Below, piece after piece: positions 12,424-20,515 of a stretch of 22,291 nucleotides of DNA. The notes under the pieces are model-generated. The model searched no databases. It had not been told where the DNA came from and saw nothing but the letters and a program-made list of their open reading frames with translations. The DNA is from a virus. A program made the position numbers and the translations under genes. Location: the IMG/VR virus record IMGVR_UViG_3300009082_000066, positions 1-22,291 of that record. The stretch is one strand, 5' to 3'. The first letter of the stretch is position 1, and every line of letters starts with the position of its first letter.

Positions 12424-15338
12424 TGGCACTAATTAAAGAAAAAATAAATTATCCCTTTGCACAAGGTATTGATACTAAAACAGATGACAAACAACTTAGT
12501 TTTGAAAAGCTTTTAGTTTTGGAAAACGGAAGATTTAATAAAATAGGTAAAATTGAAAAAAGATTTGGCACTGAACCAATAAGTATTAATATTTATGGTG
12601 GGGGTACCCTAAGCAACATAACTAAAATATTTAATAGAGAAGATGAATTATTATGTATAGCAGACAGTAAATTATATAGTTATTCTGAAGTAACTAATAG
12701 TTGGGTAAATAAAAATAATGTAAGTAAATATAAAATAAATACAGATACCTATAAAGTAACCAATGCTACAACTACCCATTACATAAGTTGTCAAAGTAGT
12801 GGCTATAAATTAATTGTTAGTGTATCAAGTTCTAATGTTTTAACTTACTCATTAATGGATGTTAATACTGAAACCTTCTTAGCAATACAACAAACAATAA
12901 CTACAGGGATTGGTGCTCTTTACCCTTTTTATGTTTTTGCTACAAGTACAAATTTCTGTATAATTTGGGCAGAATCCGCTATAATTAAATATATTCTTAT
13001 CCCTATATCAACATTAATTATGAGTTCAGAAAGCACTTTAGTTTCAAATGTAGACAACACAGGAAGTGTTTATTTATTTGATGCTGTGCAAAGTGGAAAT
13101 AGTATTTACTTAGTATATAAAAATTCACTAACAAGTAAACTAGCAGCAACCTCATTTAATATTAATACAAGTGCTACGAGCAGTGCTGATATTACAGTAG
13201 GAACAGTTAGCTCACTTACGAATTTTGCTATATGTAGTAATAGTACAAATTTATATATTACATATAGAGAGAGTAATTATTTTTATGGTTTATGTGTTGA
13301 CATCTTGTTTAATAATATAATATCCTCCACAGTATTAGAAAACAATTCTCTAACAAGTTTTACTGTTAGAAATATTATAAACTATGTGGAAGATTCAACA
13401 CTTTATTCTTATTATTCATATGATACAAATACCACAGACAATAATTATACCAGCACCGTCAGACAAATAGTAACACCTATTACAAGTGCTCCCTCTTTTT
13501 CTACTTCAACTATAATTGATTTTGCTAGACAGTCAGGAATTATTAGTAAAATAGTAGGTTTAAATCACTTTATTGCGCTAGTTTATTATAATAAGTATAA
13601 AGATATTGATGGTACTACAGTTTTAGATCATATAGGAAATTCATTTTTCTATTTTCAAGATAAAGATGGGTATATTATTGGAACCTGCCTACAATATGAA
13701 ATTTATAATGATGATTTAAAAAAATTTGTAGCGACAGGACAAGAAAATGATACAATTATAAGTATCCCAACCCTAAAAAATATTTCATCAACAAAACAAT
13801 TAGTTACCTGTCCTATTGATGTAAATCTTGAAAAAATAAATAATTATAATATTTCTGGGTTAGATACCTTATTAATTTCTGGCTCTATAAATAAGGAATA
13901 TACAGGTTTATATAATACAGAAAATAATTTTTTAAGAGCACCCAACATTATTTCAATTTCTAGTGTACCAGATGCAGGAGTAGGCCTAGAAGTAGGTACA
14001 TATACTATAACAGCAATATATACTTACCAAGATAAGTTTGGAAGTGAATTAAGATCAGAAGTATCAGCTCCTAGAAGTATTACTATTTCTGCAAAATCAT
14101 ATTTTAGTGTCGTTGTTGAAGATAATAGTCAAAGTGAAAAAAAGTATTATAATATTAAATTATTTATTACAGATGGGACTAATTTCTGGTCAAAAACCGA
14201 GAAATTTTCAGAAATTGTTATTTTACCAAAATATAATGCAACAAGAACAATTACCATATCCACAACCACCTCAAATTTTATAGAGGATGACGTGGTCTAT
14301 ACAAATAGTGGAGAGCTTAATAATGTAAATACAACAAATGCTAATTTCTTTACAAAAACTAAGAATAGAATTTTTTATGTAAGTACAATAGATAAAAATA
14401 CTGTCTATTATTCAAAACTTATTGGTGAAACTAATGTTATAGAATTTAACCCCAATCTTTATTTTGATATTATCGGAGGTACTGGTTATATTACTGGTAT
14501 AGCATCAATGGATGACAAACTTATAATATTTAAGGAAAATGATATATTTGTAGTTGGGGGGGATGGCCCTGACAATACGGGTTCCAATAATACTTTTAGT
14601 GAACCAGCTTCAATTTCTACAGATGTAGGATGCATTAATCAAGATTCTATAGTCCTAACTAATAATGGCTTAATGTTCCAATCTAATAAAGGTATATATT
14701 TATTAAATAGATCCTTACAAGTTGAATTTATTGGTGCTCCTGTTGATGATTATAAAAATGAAACAATTAAAGCAGCACACTTACTTGATGATTATAATGA
14801 AGTTAGATTTTTAACAGAAAATAGATGTTTAGTTTATAACTACTATGTCGATCAATGGGCAATATTCACCTATTCGGGAGTACATGCACATATATATGAT
14901 AATACTTACTATTTTACAGATGGCACGGACATTTTTAAGGAAAATGAATCAATTTTTACAGACGATTCTGATCATTACGCTCTAAAAATAACTACTCCAT
15001 GGCTGGCTTTAAATAATATTCATAACTTGCAGAGAGTATATTGTATGTACTTATTGGGTACATATAAATCAGCGCATTCTTTAAAGATTACAACATACTA
15101 TGATTATGATTTAACAGATACGGATACGACTACAATTGTATCAAGTACTGACTACACAACCTCTAGTGTATATCAGATGCGAGTGTTTTTTAAAAAGCAA
15201 AAATGTGAAGCTATTAAAATAAGTATAGAAGATGTACAGACTAGTAGTATAGGAGAGGGCTTAAGTTTATCTAATTTACAGATAACTTATGGACGTAAAA
15301 AAGGTAATAAATCAGTTAATTCTTATAAAACAGAGTAA
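12423..15338 (+). CDS. Tail nozzle / stabilisation protein
   Basis: A 971-residue beta-rich protein that begins with PFAQGIDTKTDDKQLSFEKL and ENGRFNKIGKIEKRFG, the typical opening of podovirus nozzle proteins. Near the C-terminus come LIIFKENDIFVVGGDG, ...NNGLMFQSNKGIYLLNR and NRCLVYNYYVDQWAIF, which resemble the propeller blades of P22 gp10 / T7 gp12-type proteins. These close the tail and hold DNA in. No signal peptide or membrane segment is seen. It is longer than T7 gp12, suggesting extra beta domains in the middle (roughly 100-480). The start shares a base with the previous stop; GAGG at about 12409-12413 may serve as SD. Confidence 0.8.
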   Translation: MALIKEKINYPFAQGIDTKTDDKQLSFEKLLVLENGRFNKIGKIEKRFGTEPISINIYGGGTLSNITKIFNREDELLCIADSKLYSYSEVTNSWVNKNNVSKYKINTDTYKVTNATTTHYISCQSSGYKLIVSVSSSNVLTYSLMDVNTETFLAIQQTITTGIGALYPFYVFATSTNFCIIWAESAIIKYILIPISTLIMSSESTLVSNVDNTGSVYLFDAVQSGNSIYLVYKNSLTSKLAATSFNINTSATSSADITVGTVSSLTNFAICSNSTNLYITYRESNYFYGLCVDILFNNIISSTVLENNSLTSFTVRNIINYVEDSTLYSYYSYDTNTTDNNYTSTVRQIVTPITSAPSFSTSTIIDFARQSGIISKIVGLNHFIALVYYNKYKDIDGTTVLDHIGNSFFYFQDKDGYIIGTCLQYEIYNDDLKKFVATGQENDTIISIPTLKNISSTKQLVTCPIDVNLEKINNYNISGLDTLLISGSINKEYTGLYNTENNFLRAPNIISISSVPDAGVGLEVGTYTITAIYTYQDKFGSELRSEVSAPRSITISAKSYFSVVVEDNSQSEKKYYNIKLFITDGTNFWSKTEKFSEIVILPKYNATRTITISTTTSNFIEDDVVYTNSGELNNVNTTNANFFTKTKNRIFYVSTIDKNTVYYSKLIGETNVIEFNPNLYFDIIGGTGYITGIASMDDKLIIFKENDIFVVGGDGPDNTGSNNTFSEPASISTDVGCINQDSIVLTNNGLMFQSNKGIYLLNRSLQVEFIGAPVDDYKNETIKAAHLLDDYNEVRFLTENRCLVYNYYVDQWAIFTYSGVHAHIYDNTYYFTDGTDIFKENESIFTDDSDHYALKITTPWLALNNIHNLQRVYCMYLLGTYKSAHSLKITTYYDYDLTDTDTTTIVSSTDYTTSSVYQMRVFFKKQKCEAIKISIEDVQTSSIGEGLSLSNLQITYGRKKGNKSVNSYKTE

Positions 15339-15352
15339 AAGAGGGTTATATT

Positions 15353-16177
15353 ATGGGTTTTAGTTTAAAAAAGTTTGCAAAGGGTGGTTTTGGGGTAGGT
15401 GCGGCCGCAAAAGTAATTGGTAAGGGTTTAGGTTTGACAGGTGGAATTAAACAGGTGGGAATGTCTAAAAATCAAAAAGCCCTAGAACAAATGCTAATGC
15501 AAAGAGCACAGGGTAAGGGCACTAGTGTTGCTGAATTACAACTAAAACAAGCACAGGCAGATGCACAGAAAAAATTAATGGGTGCTATAGCTTCGCAAAG
15601 AGCTAGAAATGTTGGACTGGCAAGAAGAGAGGCTTTACAGGCTGGGGCTGAACAAATGGCTGATATTGGTAATCAAGGAGCTATATTAAGAGGACAAGAA
15701 CAACAAAATGCGCAAAATCAATTACTTGGTATGTATACAGGACAACAGCAAATGAATCAACAAACTCAAATTGCCCAGAGCCAGCAAAAACAACAGGGGT
15801 TTAGTAATTTGGTTAATGCTGGAGCTACAGTTGGTATGCTTGCTCTGTCAGATAAAAATGCTAAAACTAATCTTAAAAAAGATGATAAATCAATTCAAAA
15901 ATTCCTTGACAGTTTGAAAGGAATGAGTTATAATTATAAAGAGGGGATAGGCGAAAACCCAAATAAAAAGAATATAGGAGTAGTGGCTCAAAACCTTGAA
16001 AAAACTAAAGAGGGGGACGCCATGGTTGAAGAGACCCCAAGTGGCTATAAGCAAATAGATTTTGGAAAAGGTTTTAATGCCATGTTAGCCTCTATGTCTC
16101 ATATTAATGAAAAACAAAAAGATATGGAGAAGTTCGTTAAAACTTTAATGGATAAAAAGAAAAAAAGAGGTGCATAA
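15353..16177 (+). CDS. Internal virion protein with S74-type chaperone tail
   Basis: A 274-residue protein. The N-terminus (1-35) is Gly-rich (KKFAKGGFGVGAAAKVIGKG), residues 36-160 are helical and rich in Gln and Ala, as in phage ejection proteins. The C-terminal ~108 residues resemble the intramolecular chaperone of peptidase family S74: LSDKNAK (165-171) keeps the Ser166...Lys171 pair in the S-D-x-x-x-K arrangement, followed by FLDSLKGMSYNYKE, IGVVAQNLEK and a final coiled coil. In fibres this domain aids trimer folding and cuts itself off; here it is joined to an internal protein. GAGGG precedes the ATG. A perfect promoter (15906-15934) lies within the chaperone part. Confidence 0.75.
   Translation: MGFSLKKFAKGGFGVGAAAKVIGKGLGLTGGIKQVGMSKNQKALEQMLMQRAQGKGTSVAELQLKQAQADAQKKLMGAIASQRARNVGLARREALQAGAEQMADIGNQGAILRGQEQQNAQNQLLGMYTGQQQMNQQTQIAQSQQKQQGFSNLVNAGATVGMLALSDKNAKTNLKKDDKSIQKFLDSLKGMSYNYKEGIGENPNKKNIGVVAQNLEKTKEGDAMVEETPSGYKQIDFGKGFNAMLASMSHINEKQKDMEKFVKTLMDKKKKRGA
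15906..15934 (+). promoter_or_regulatory. Consensus sigma-70 promoter inside S74-domain gene
   Basis: TTGACA (15906-15911), a 17-base spacer and TATAAT (15929-15934) match the consensus in every base. It lies 243 bases before the next ATG (16177) and could give extra transcript for the two ejection proteins and fibres downstream. Confidence 0.65.
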
Positions 16178-17598
16178 TGGCTGAAAATAATACTCTTGAA
16201 CTAGCTAAAAAAGTGAAAAAAGCACAAGATGAGAATAGATTTAACGGTATAAAATCTTTACAGGAATTATCAGATGATTTTTTAAATGATTTAGAACAGC
16301 AAGAAGAACAAAAAAAAGAAGATAAATTTAATTATTCCCCAGAAAAGTTAAGTTTAGATGATCAATACAAACAAGATAAGCTTAACGAAGATAAAGCTAG
16401 TGATATTTCAACTAGTCCCTCTCAAATAGCTAATATATTACCTGAAAATAATATACAAATTGAAGAAACTCAACCAATGGCACAAAATGGCCCTACAATT
16501 GAAAATGAACAAAAATTAATAGAAACACAAAGGCAAGCTCAAAATCAACCAATAGAAGCTAATTCTGAAAGAAATATCGTCCCTACCCAACCAGAAAATC
16601 AAATTTCTGAATACGAAAGGGGATTAAATGCAGCCTTAGATATTAGGCAGAAAAAAAATGCTCAAATGATGTCTCAAACTTTAAATGAAAAAGCTGAACT
16701 TGAAAATAAAATAAATGAGGCTAAGAAAAATATTGATGGGGCTAATATAATGAAGTCTGGAACTATAGGGCAAAAAATTTTAGCTGGGCTAGCTGTTTTT
16801 TTAGGTGGTTTAGGTGGGAGTAAAAATATTGCTTTAGAAATTTTACAAGATCAGGAAAATAAAGTTATTAGTCAAAATAAAGACTTATTAGATAAGTATA
16901 CTAAACAATTAGGAGACATAAGTAAAGCAGAAATAGCTATAAAATCAGACTTTTATGATGCCCTAGAAGAAAAAACTATGAAAATGGCAGAGATTGCACA
17001 CCCATCACAAAAATTAAAATATCAAGAGTTAATTTCTGGTATACAAGAAAAAAGAATGAAAATGGATAGTCAACTACTTGAAATGACACAAAAACAAATG
17101 CTTTCTAGGGGTGGAAAATTAACAGAAGAAATGGCTAGGACACTCCCAGAGGAAGATAAGAAAAAAATTGTTAGAGATCCTAAAACTGGAAAATTATTAG
17201 GATTGGCTGATACTGCAGAACAAAAGAAAAAATTTGATGAGGTTACAAGTAGCACCCAAAGATTAGAACAATCAATTAATAAAATTGAAGGTCTTATAAA
17301 AAAATATGGAACTCGGGAAGTTTTAGATAGAGGGGCTGTTAGGGAGGAAGGACAGACAAGGAGAGAAATACAATTAATTTTAAAAGATTTTTATAAATTA
17401 GGAGTTTTAACAGGCCCAGATATGGGATTGTTAGAGGATGTCACAGGTAAAGGATTTTTTGATGTAACAACCTCAGATGCATCTAAAAAAGCTACATTAG
17501 AGGGTTTAAAAAGGTCTATAGAGAATGCTAAAAATGTAGCTGCTAGACAAGCGGGTGTTCAACAAGTAGGGTCTTCAAGCACTTTTAGGAGTAAATAA
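16177..17598 (+). CDS. Internal virion / ejection protein
   Basis: A 473-residue protein. Residues 1-190 are charged, rich in Gln and Asn, and probably extended or helical. A Gly-rich hydrophobic stretch, ILAGLAVFLGGLGG (201-214), is followed by helices LEILQDQENKVISQNKDLL. Toward the end, DFYKLGVLTGPDMGLL (about 410) resembles other podovirus internal proteins. Such proteins leave the head first and help build a path across the host envelope. It starts in a TAATG overlap with the previous gene (GAGGT nearby) and ends in a TAATG overlap with the next, so the three ejection genes are one translational unit. Confidence 0.7.
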   Translation: MAENNTLELAKKVKKAQDENRFNGIKSLQELSDDFLNDLEQQEEQKKEDKFNYSPEKLSLDDQYKQDKLNEDKASDISTSPSQIANILPENNIQIEETQPMAQNGPTIENEQKLIETQRQAQNQPIEANSERNIVPTQPENQISEYERGLNAALDIRQKKNAQMMSQTLNEKAELENKINEAKKNIDGANIMKSGTIGQKILAGLAVFLGGLGGSKNIALEILQDQENKVISQNKDLLDKYTKQLGDISKAEIAIKSDFYDALEEKTMKMAEIAHPSQKLKYQELISGIQEKRMKMDSQLLEMTQKQMLSRGGKLTEEMARTLPEEDKKKIVRDPKTGKLLGLADTAEQKKKFDEVTSSTQRLEQSINKIEGLIKKYGTREVLDRGAVREEGQTRREIQLILKDFYKLGVLTGPDMGLLEDVTGKGFFDVTTSDASKKATLEGLKRSIENAKNVAARQAGVQQVGSSSTFRSK

Positions 17599-20114
17599 TG
17601 GAAGATAATAAGTGGATTCAAGTTTATGATCCCGATGGAGTGAGGGGGGAAATTAACGAATCTGAACGTCACTTACTTAATGAAGGGTTTAGAGAGGTAA
17701 CTACACAAGAACTTGAACAAGAATTATTAAATGAAAAATTAGCCCAACCTATTGAACAAGTTAAAGCGGGTACTGAGGGTTTAGCTAGAGGATTTACTTT
17801 TGGCATATCTGATCTAGTGATAAAAGAACTTGCTGACCAGGGCATAGTTGACTTAGATATGGTAAAAGCCAGAAAAGAAACTGGTGTGAGTAAAGGGCTT
17901 GAATTTGCTGGGGATATTGGAAGTTTATTACTTGGCGGTGGTTTAGTTAAAGGTGCTGGCTTAGTCGGTAAACAAGTTGCTAAGCAGACAACTAAACAAG
18001 TACTTAAAAAAGCTTCTTTACGTGGTGCGGGTGAGGGTGCGGTTTTAGAAAGCGCTGATATTGTTAGTGAAACTGCCTTAAATGAGAATCCTGAATTAAC
18101 GGCTGAAAATTTAATAAAAAGAATTGGTACTTCAGCTATTTTTGGAACTATAGCGGATGGAGCAATAACTACTGGGGTACATGGAATATCTAAAGCTTTA
18201 TACAATAGTCAATTAGGTAAAAAAGTAGCTAAAAAGGCTATGGATAAATTTGGGGTGCCACATGATTTGAATGATGCCTATAAAAAAGTTTTAGGTGTCA
18301 CTAAAGTAAAGCAAAAAGAAAATTTTAATTTATTAATTAAAGAATTTGAAGGACTTCCAAACATTCAAAATAAATTAAAAGATATAGAAACTAAATATAA
18401 TTCGGGTAAAATAATTGGGGTTTTAGATGGTACTCCTAAAATTAAAGAAAATCTAGGTAACTATGATGATATTATTGGAAAAGAATTAGGAGATACTAGA
18501 GAAACTCTATTTAATCAATTAGATAAATTAGCCCTAGAAAAACCTGAACTAGTTAAAAATATTACAATGAATCCTACTACTTTAATAAATAATATAGATG
18601 AGGTAGCTAAGGGGTACAAAAAGAGTTTACTTCCAGAAGTGCAGAAATTAGCAGACGACTTAGAAAAATATAAAACTAATATTATTAGTAGAATGAATGA
18701 AGATAACTCCTTTAGGAACATGGTAAAAAGTAGGATTGAGTTTGATAAAGATATTAGAAAAGCTTGGGATTCTGTTGCCTTAAGTAAAGATGTACAAAAA
18801 AATGTTAGAAACTCCCTTGAAAATGCCATTACTAAAGATATGGAAGAGATGGTTATTATCCTTAAAAATCAAGGAATTACAGACGATATTATTTTAAAGG
18901 CGCCAACCAAAATTAAAGAATTAAAGTCTGATTTAAATTTAGTTAAAAAGCTAGATAAGGTTATAGGGATTGATCCTAAAGACGCCGCAGATAAATTAAA
19001 TTTATTACAGATGATTAGAAATCCTTTTAATTATTTAAAATATGGAGGTGCGGGATTACTTGGAGGGCCTTTAGGTGCCTTAATTCCTTTTGGTGCAGAC
19101 GTGCTTGGAACTAGATTACCTAACATTTATATTAATTTAGCTAGATCAGGCATTCAAATACCTAAGATTTCTACTAAAACATTACCTAAGTCTATTAAAA
19201 ATGTACTAGCTCAATCTAATAAACTAGGTAAATTACCGTTAGAAAAAGTAAGCTTAAGTGATGTTGCTGTTGTAATGGCAGCTATGTTATATGATAATAA
19301 GATCCCAGAAAATGAAAAACAGGCCGCTAAAAATATTTTAAATGAATCAACAGACGTTTTAGAAAGTATCTCTAATAAATTTACTCAATTAGAGAGTAAG
19401 GAAATTAATAAGCAATTAAATAAAATTAATAAAAAGGAAAATAAAATTATTGAAGATTCTATTGAAACTTTAAAGGTTAAATCTAAAAAGAATCCATTAG
19501 AAATAAAGGTATCTAACTATAATAAAATTATTGAAGATTTAAAAAATATAGATAGTAACCCCGATAACTTCTTTAATAATATTAACAAGATATCTCAATT
19601 TTCTGCAATACCAGCTCCTCAAATGACTATGGCTATGCAAGGTAAACTTAACCAGATAACTGAATACTTAGTGAGCAAAATACCACGAAATATGCTCACT
19701 AATCAGAAATTTCTATTTAAAAAAGAATTTCCAGTATCAGAGGCACATAAAAAAGAATTTATGAAAGCGTATGAATATGCTTTAAATCCTAATTTAGCTT
19801 TAGAGCAAATAGCCAATGGCAATATTGACTCTATAGCATTAGAGGTGCTACAAAATATTTACCCAGCTACTCTTGAAAAACTAAAAACTAAAATTGTGGA
19901 GAATGCAGATAAACTGCAAGATATGTCTTTTCAGAAAAGAAAAGCATTATCATTGGCTTTAAATATACCATTAGAGATATCTCTTCAGTATATTAATGAG
20001 TTACAGAGCGTTTTTCAGACACAGCAACCTAACCAAATACCTAATGATATGGCTAGAAAAACAGATATGAGTTTTGGAGAAGAGACAGATATAGAAAGAA
20101 TAGGGAAATCATAA
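17598..20114 (+). CDS. Large internal virion / ejection protein
   Basis: An 838-residue protein. The opening (WIQVYDPDGVRGEINESERHL, then LNEGFREVTTQELE) and ARGFTFGISDLVI (63-75) are known from large internal proteins of podoviruses. Residues about 100-195 are rich in Gly and Ala with amphipathic and hydrophobic stretches (GSLLLGGGLVKGAGLVG), and GGAGLLGGPLGALIPFG (483-499) is a second one; both could enter membranes. The rest is helical. The C-terminal ...IYPATLEKLKTKIVENADKL and QKRKALSLALNIPLEISLQY is also typical of the family. No lysozyme or transglycosylase motif is seen. TAGGAG (17586-17591) gives the SD. Antisense frames over it are shadows. Confidence 0.75.
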   Translation: MEDNKWIQVYDPDGVRGEINESERHLLNEGFREVTTQELEQELLNEKLAQPIEQVKAGTEGLARGFTFGISDLVIKELADQGIVDLDMVKARKETGVSKGLEFAGDIGSLLLGGGLVKGAGLVGKQVAKQTTKQVLKKASLRGAGEGAVLESADIVSETALNENPELTAENLIKRIGTSAIFGTIADGAITTGVHGISKALYNSQLGKKVAKKAMDKFGVPHDLNDAYKKVLGVTKVKQKENFNLLIKEFEGLPNIQNKLKDIETKYNSGKIIGVLDGTPKIKENLGNYDDIIGKELGDTRETLFNQLDKLALEKPELVKNITMNPTTLINNIDEVAKGYKKSLLPEVQKLADDLEKYKTNIISRMNEDNSFRNMVKSRIEFDKDIRKAWDSVALSKDVQKNVRNSLENAITKDMEEMVIILKNQGITDDIILKAPTKIKELKSDLNLVKKLDKVIGIDPKDAADKLNLLQMIRNPFNYLKYGGAGLLGGPLGALIPFGADVLGTRLPNIYINLARSGIQIPKISTKTLPKSIKNVLAQSNKLGKLPLEKVSLSDVAVVMAAMLYDNKIPENEKQAAKNILNESTDVLESISNKFTQLESKEINKQLNKINKKENKIIEDSIETLKVKSKKNPLEIKVSNYNKIIEDLKNIDSNPDNFFNNINKISQFSAIPAPQMTMAMQGKLNQITEYLVSKIPRNMLTNQKFLFKKEFPVSEAHKKEFMKAYEYALNPNLALEQIANGNIDSIALEVLQNIYPATLEKLKTKIVENADKLQDMSFQKRKALSLALNIPLEISLQYINELQSVFQTQQPNQIPNDMARKTDMSFGEETDIERIGKS

Positions 20115-20151
20115 ACTAAGGCCATAAACCTGAGCCTAAAAGGGGGACTAA

Positions 20152-20514
20152 ATGTCAAGTAATAAAAGAATTGCAAGAAAAAAAATTGAAAGTGCTAAAA
20201 GTTTAGCAGCTAATTTTGTAACAGAAGAAACCAATATTCAGAATTTAGATAATGTTGGCTATCTTATTGAATGCTCTGGTATTACAGCTAATGAGGGCAT
20301 CTTTACTGTAGAGGTAAAAATTCAAGTAACAGAAAATCAAGAATCTGAGTGGTCAACTTTAACCTTAGATAGTTCAATGATCTTAGCTAATGCTGATAAT
20401 AATTTTGTTGTTTACTTAAATCAGCTCCCATTTACACATGTTAGAATTAGATTTACAACAAGCTCTAGTACGGATGGTATTGCTGATATTTTTATAATGT
20501 CTAAGGGGGTGTAA
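20152..20514 (+). CDS. Small beta-rich structural protein
   Basis: A 120-residue protein of a family often found near phage tail genes: basic start RIARKKIESAKSLAANF, then LDNVGYLIECSGITANEGIF, a WSTLTLDSS strand, FVVYLNQLPFTHVRIRFTT and a final DIFIMSKGV. The fold looks like a beta-sandwich, as in discoidin-like virion proteins. It probably belongs to the tail or fibre base, but this is inferred from neighbours. SD GGGGG (20142-20146). The 37-base gap before it holds only a weak AGGC/GCCT stem (20119-20122 region with 20134-20137). Confidence 0.7.
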   Translation: MSSNKRIARKKIESAKSLAANFVTEETNIQNLDNVGYLIECSGITANEGIFTVEVKIQVTENQESEWSTLTLDSSMILANADNNFVVYLNQLPFTHVRIRFTTSSSTDGIADIFIMSKGV

Positions 20515-20515
20515 A

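Noticed and set aside
13297-13321. TTGACA followed by TATAAT in the nozzle gene
   Set aside because: The spacer is only 13 bases, too short for sigma-70 recognition.
17669-18205. Antisense open frame of 178 codons over the large ejection gene, and other minus-strand frames at 2196, 4117, 4572, 5809, 17070 and 18515
   Set aside because: All lie inside strongly supported plus-strand genes, have shadow-like composition (Ser/Phe/Leu-rich or low complexity), and no convincing SD was noted. They are typical by-products of AT-rich coding DNA.
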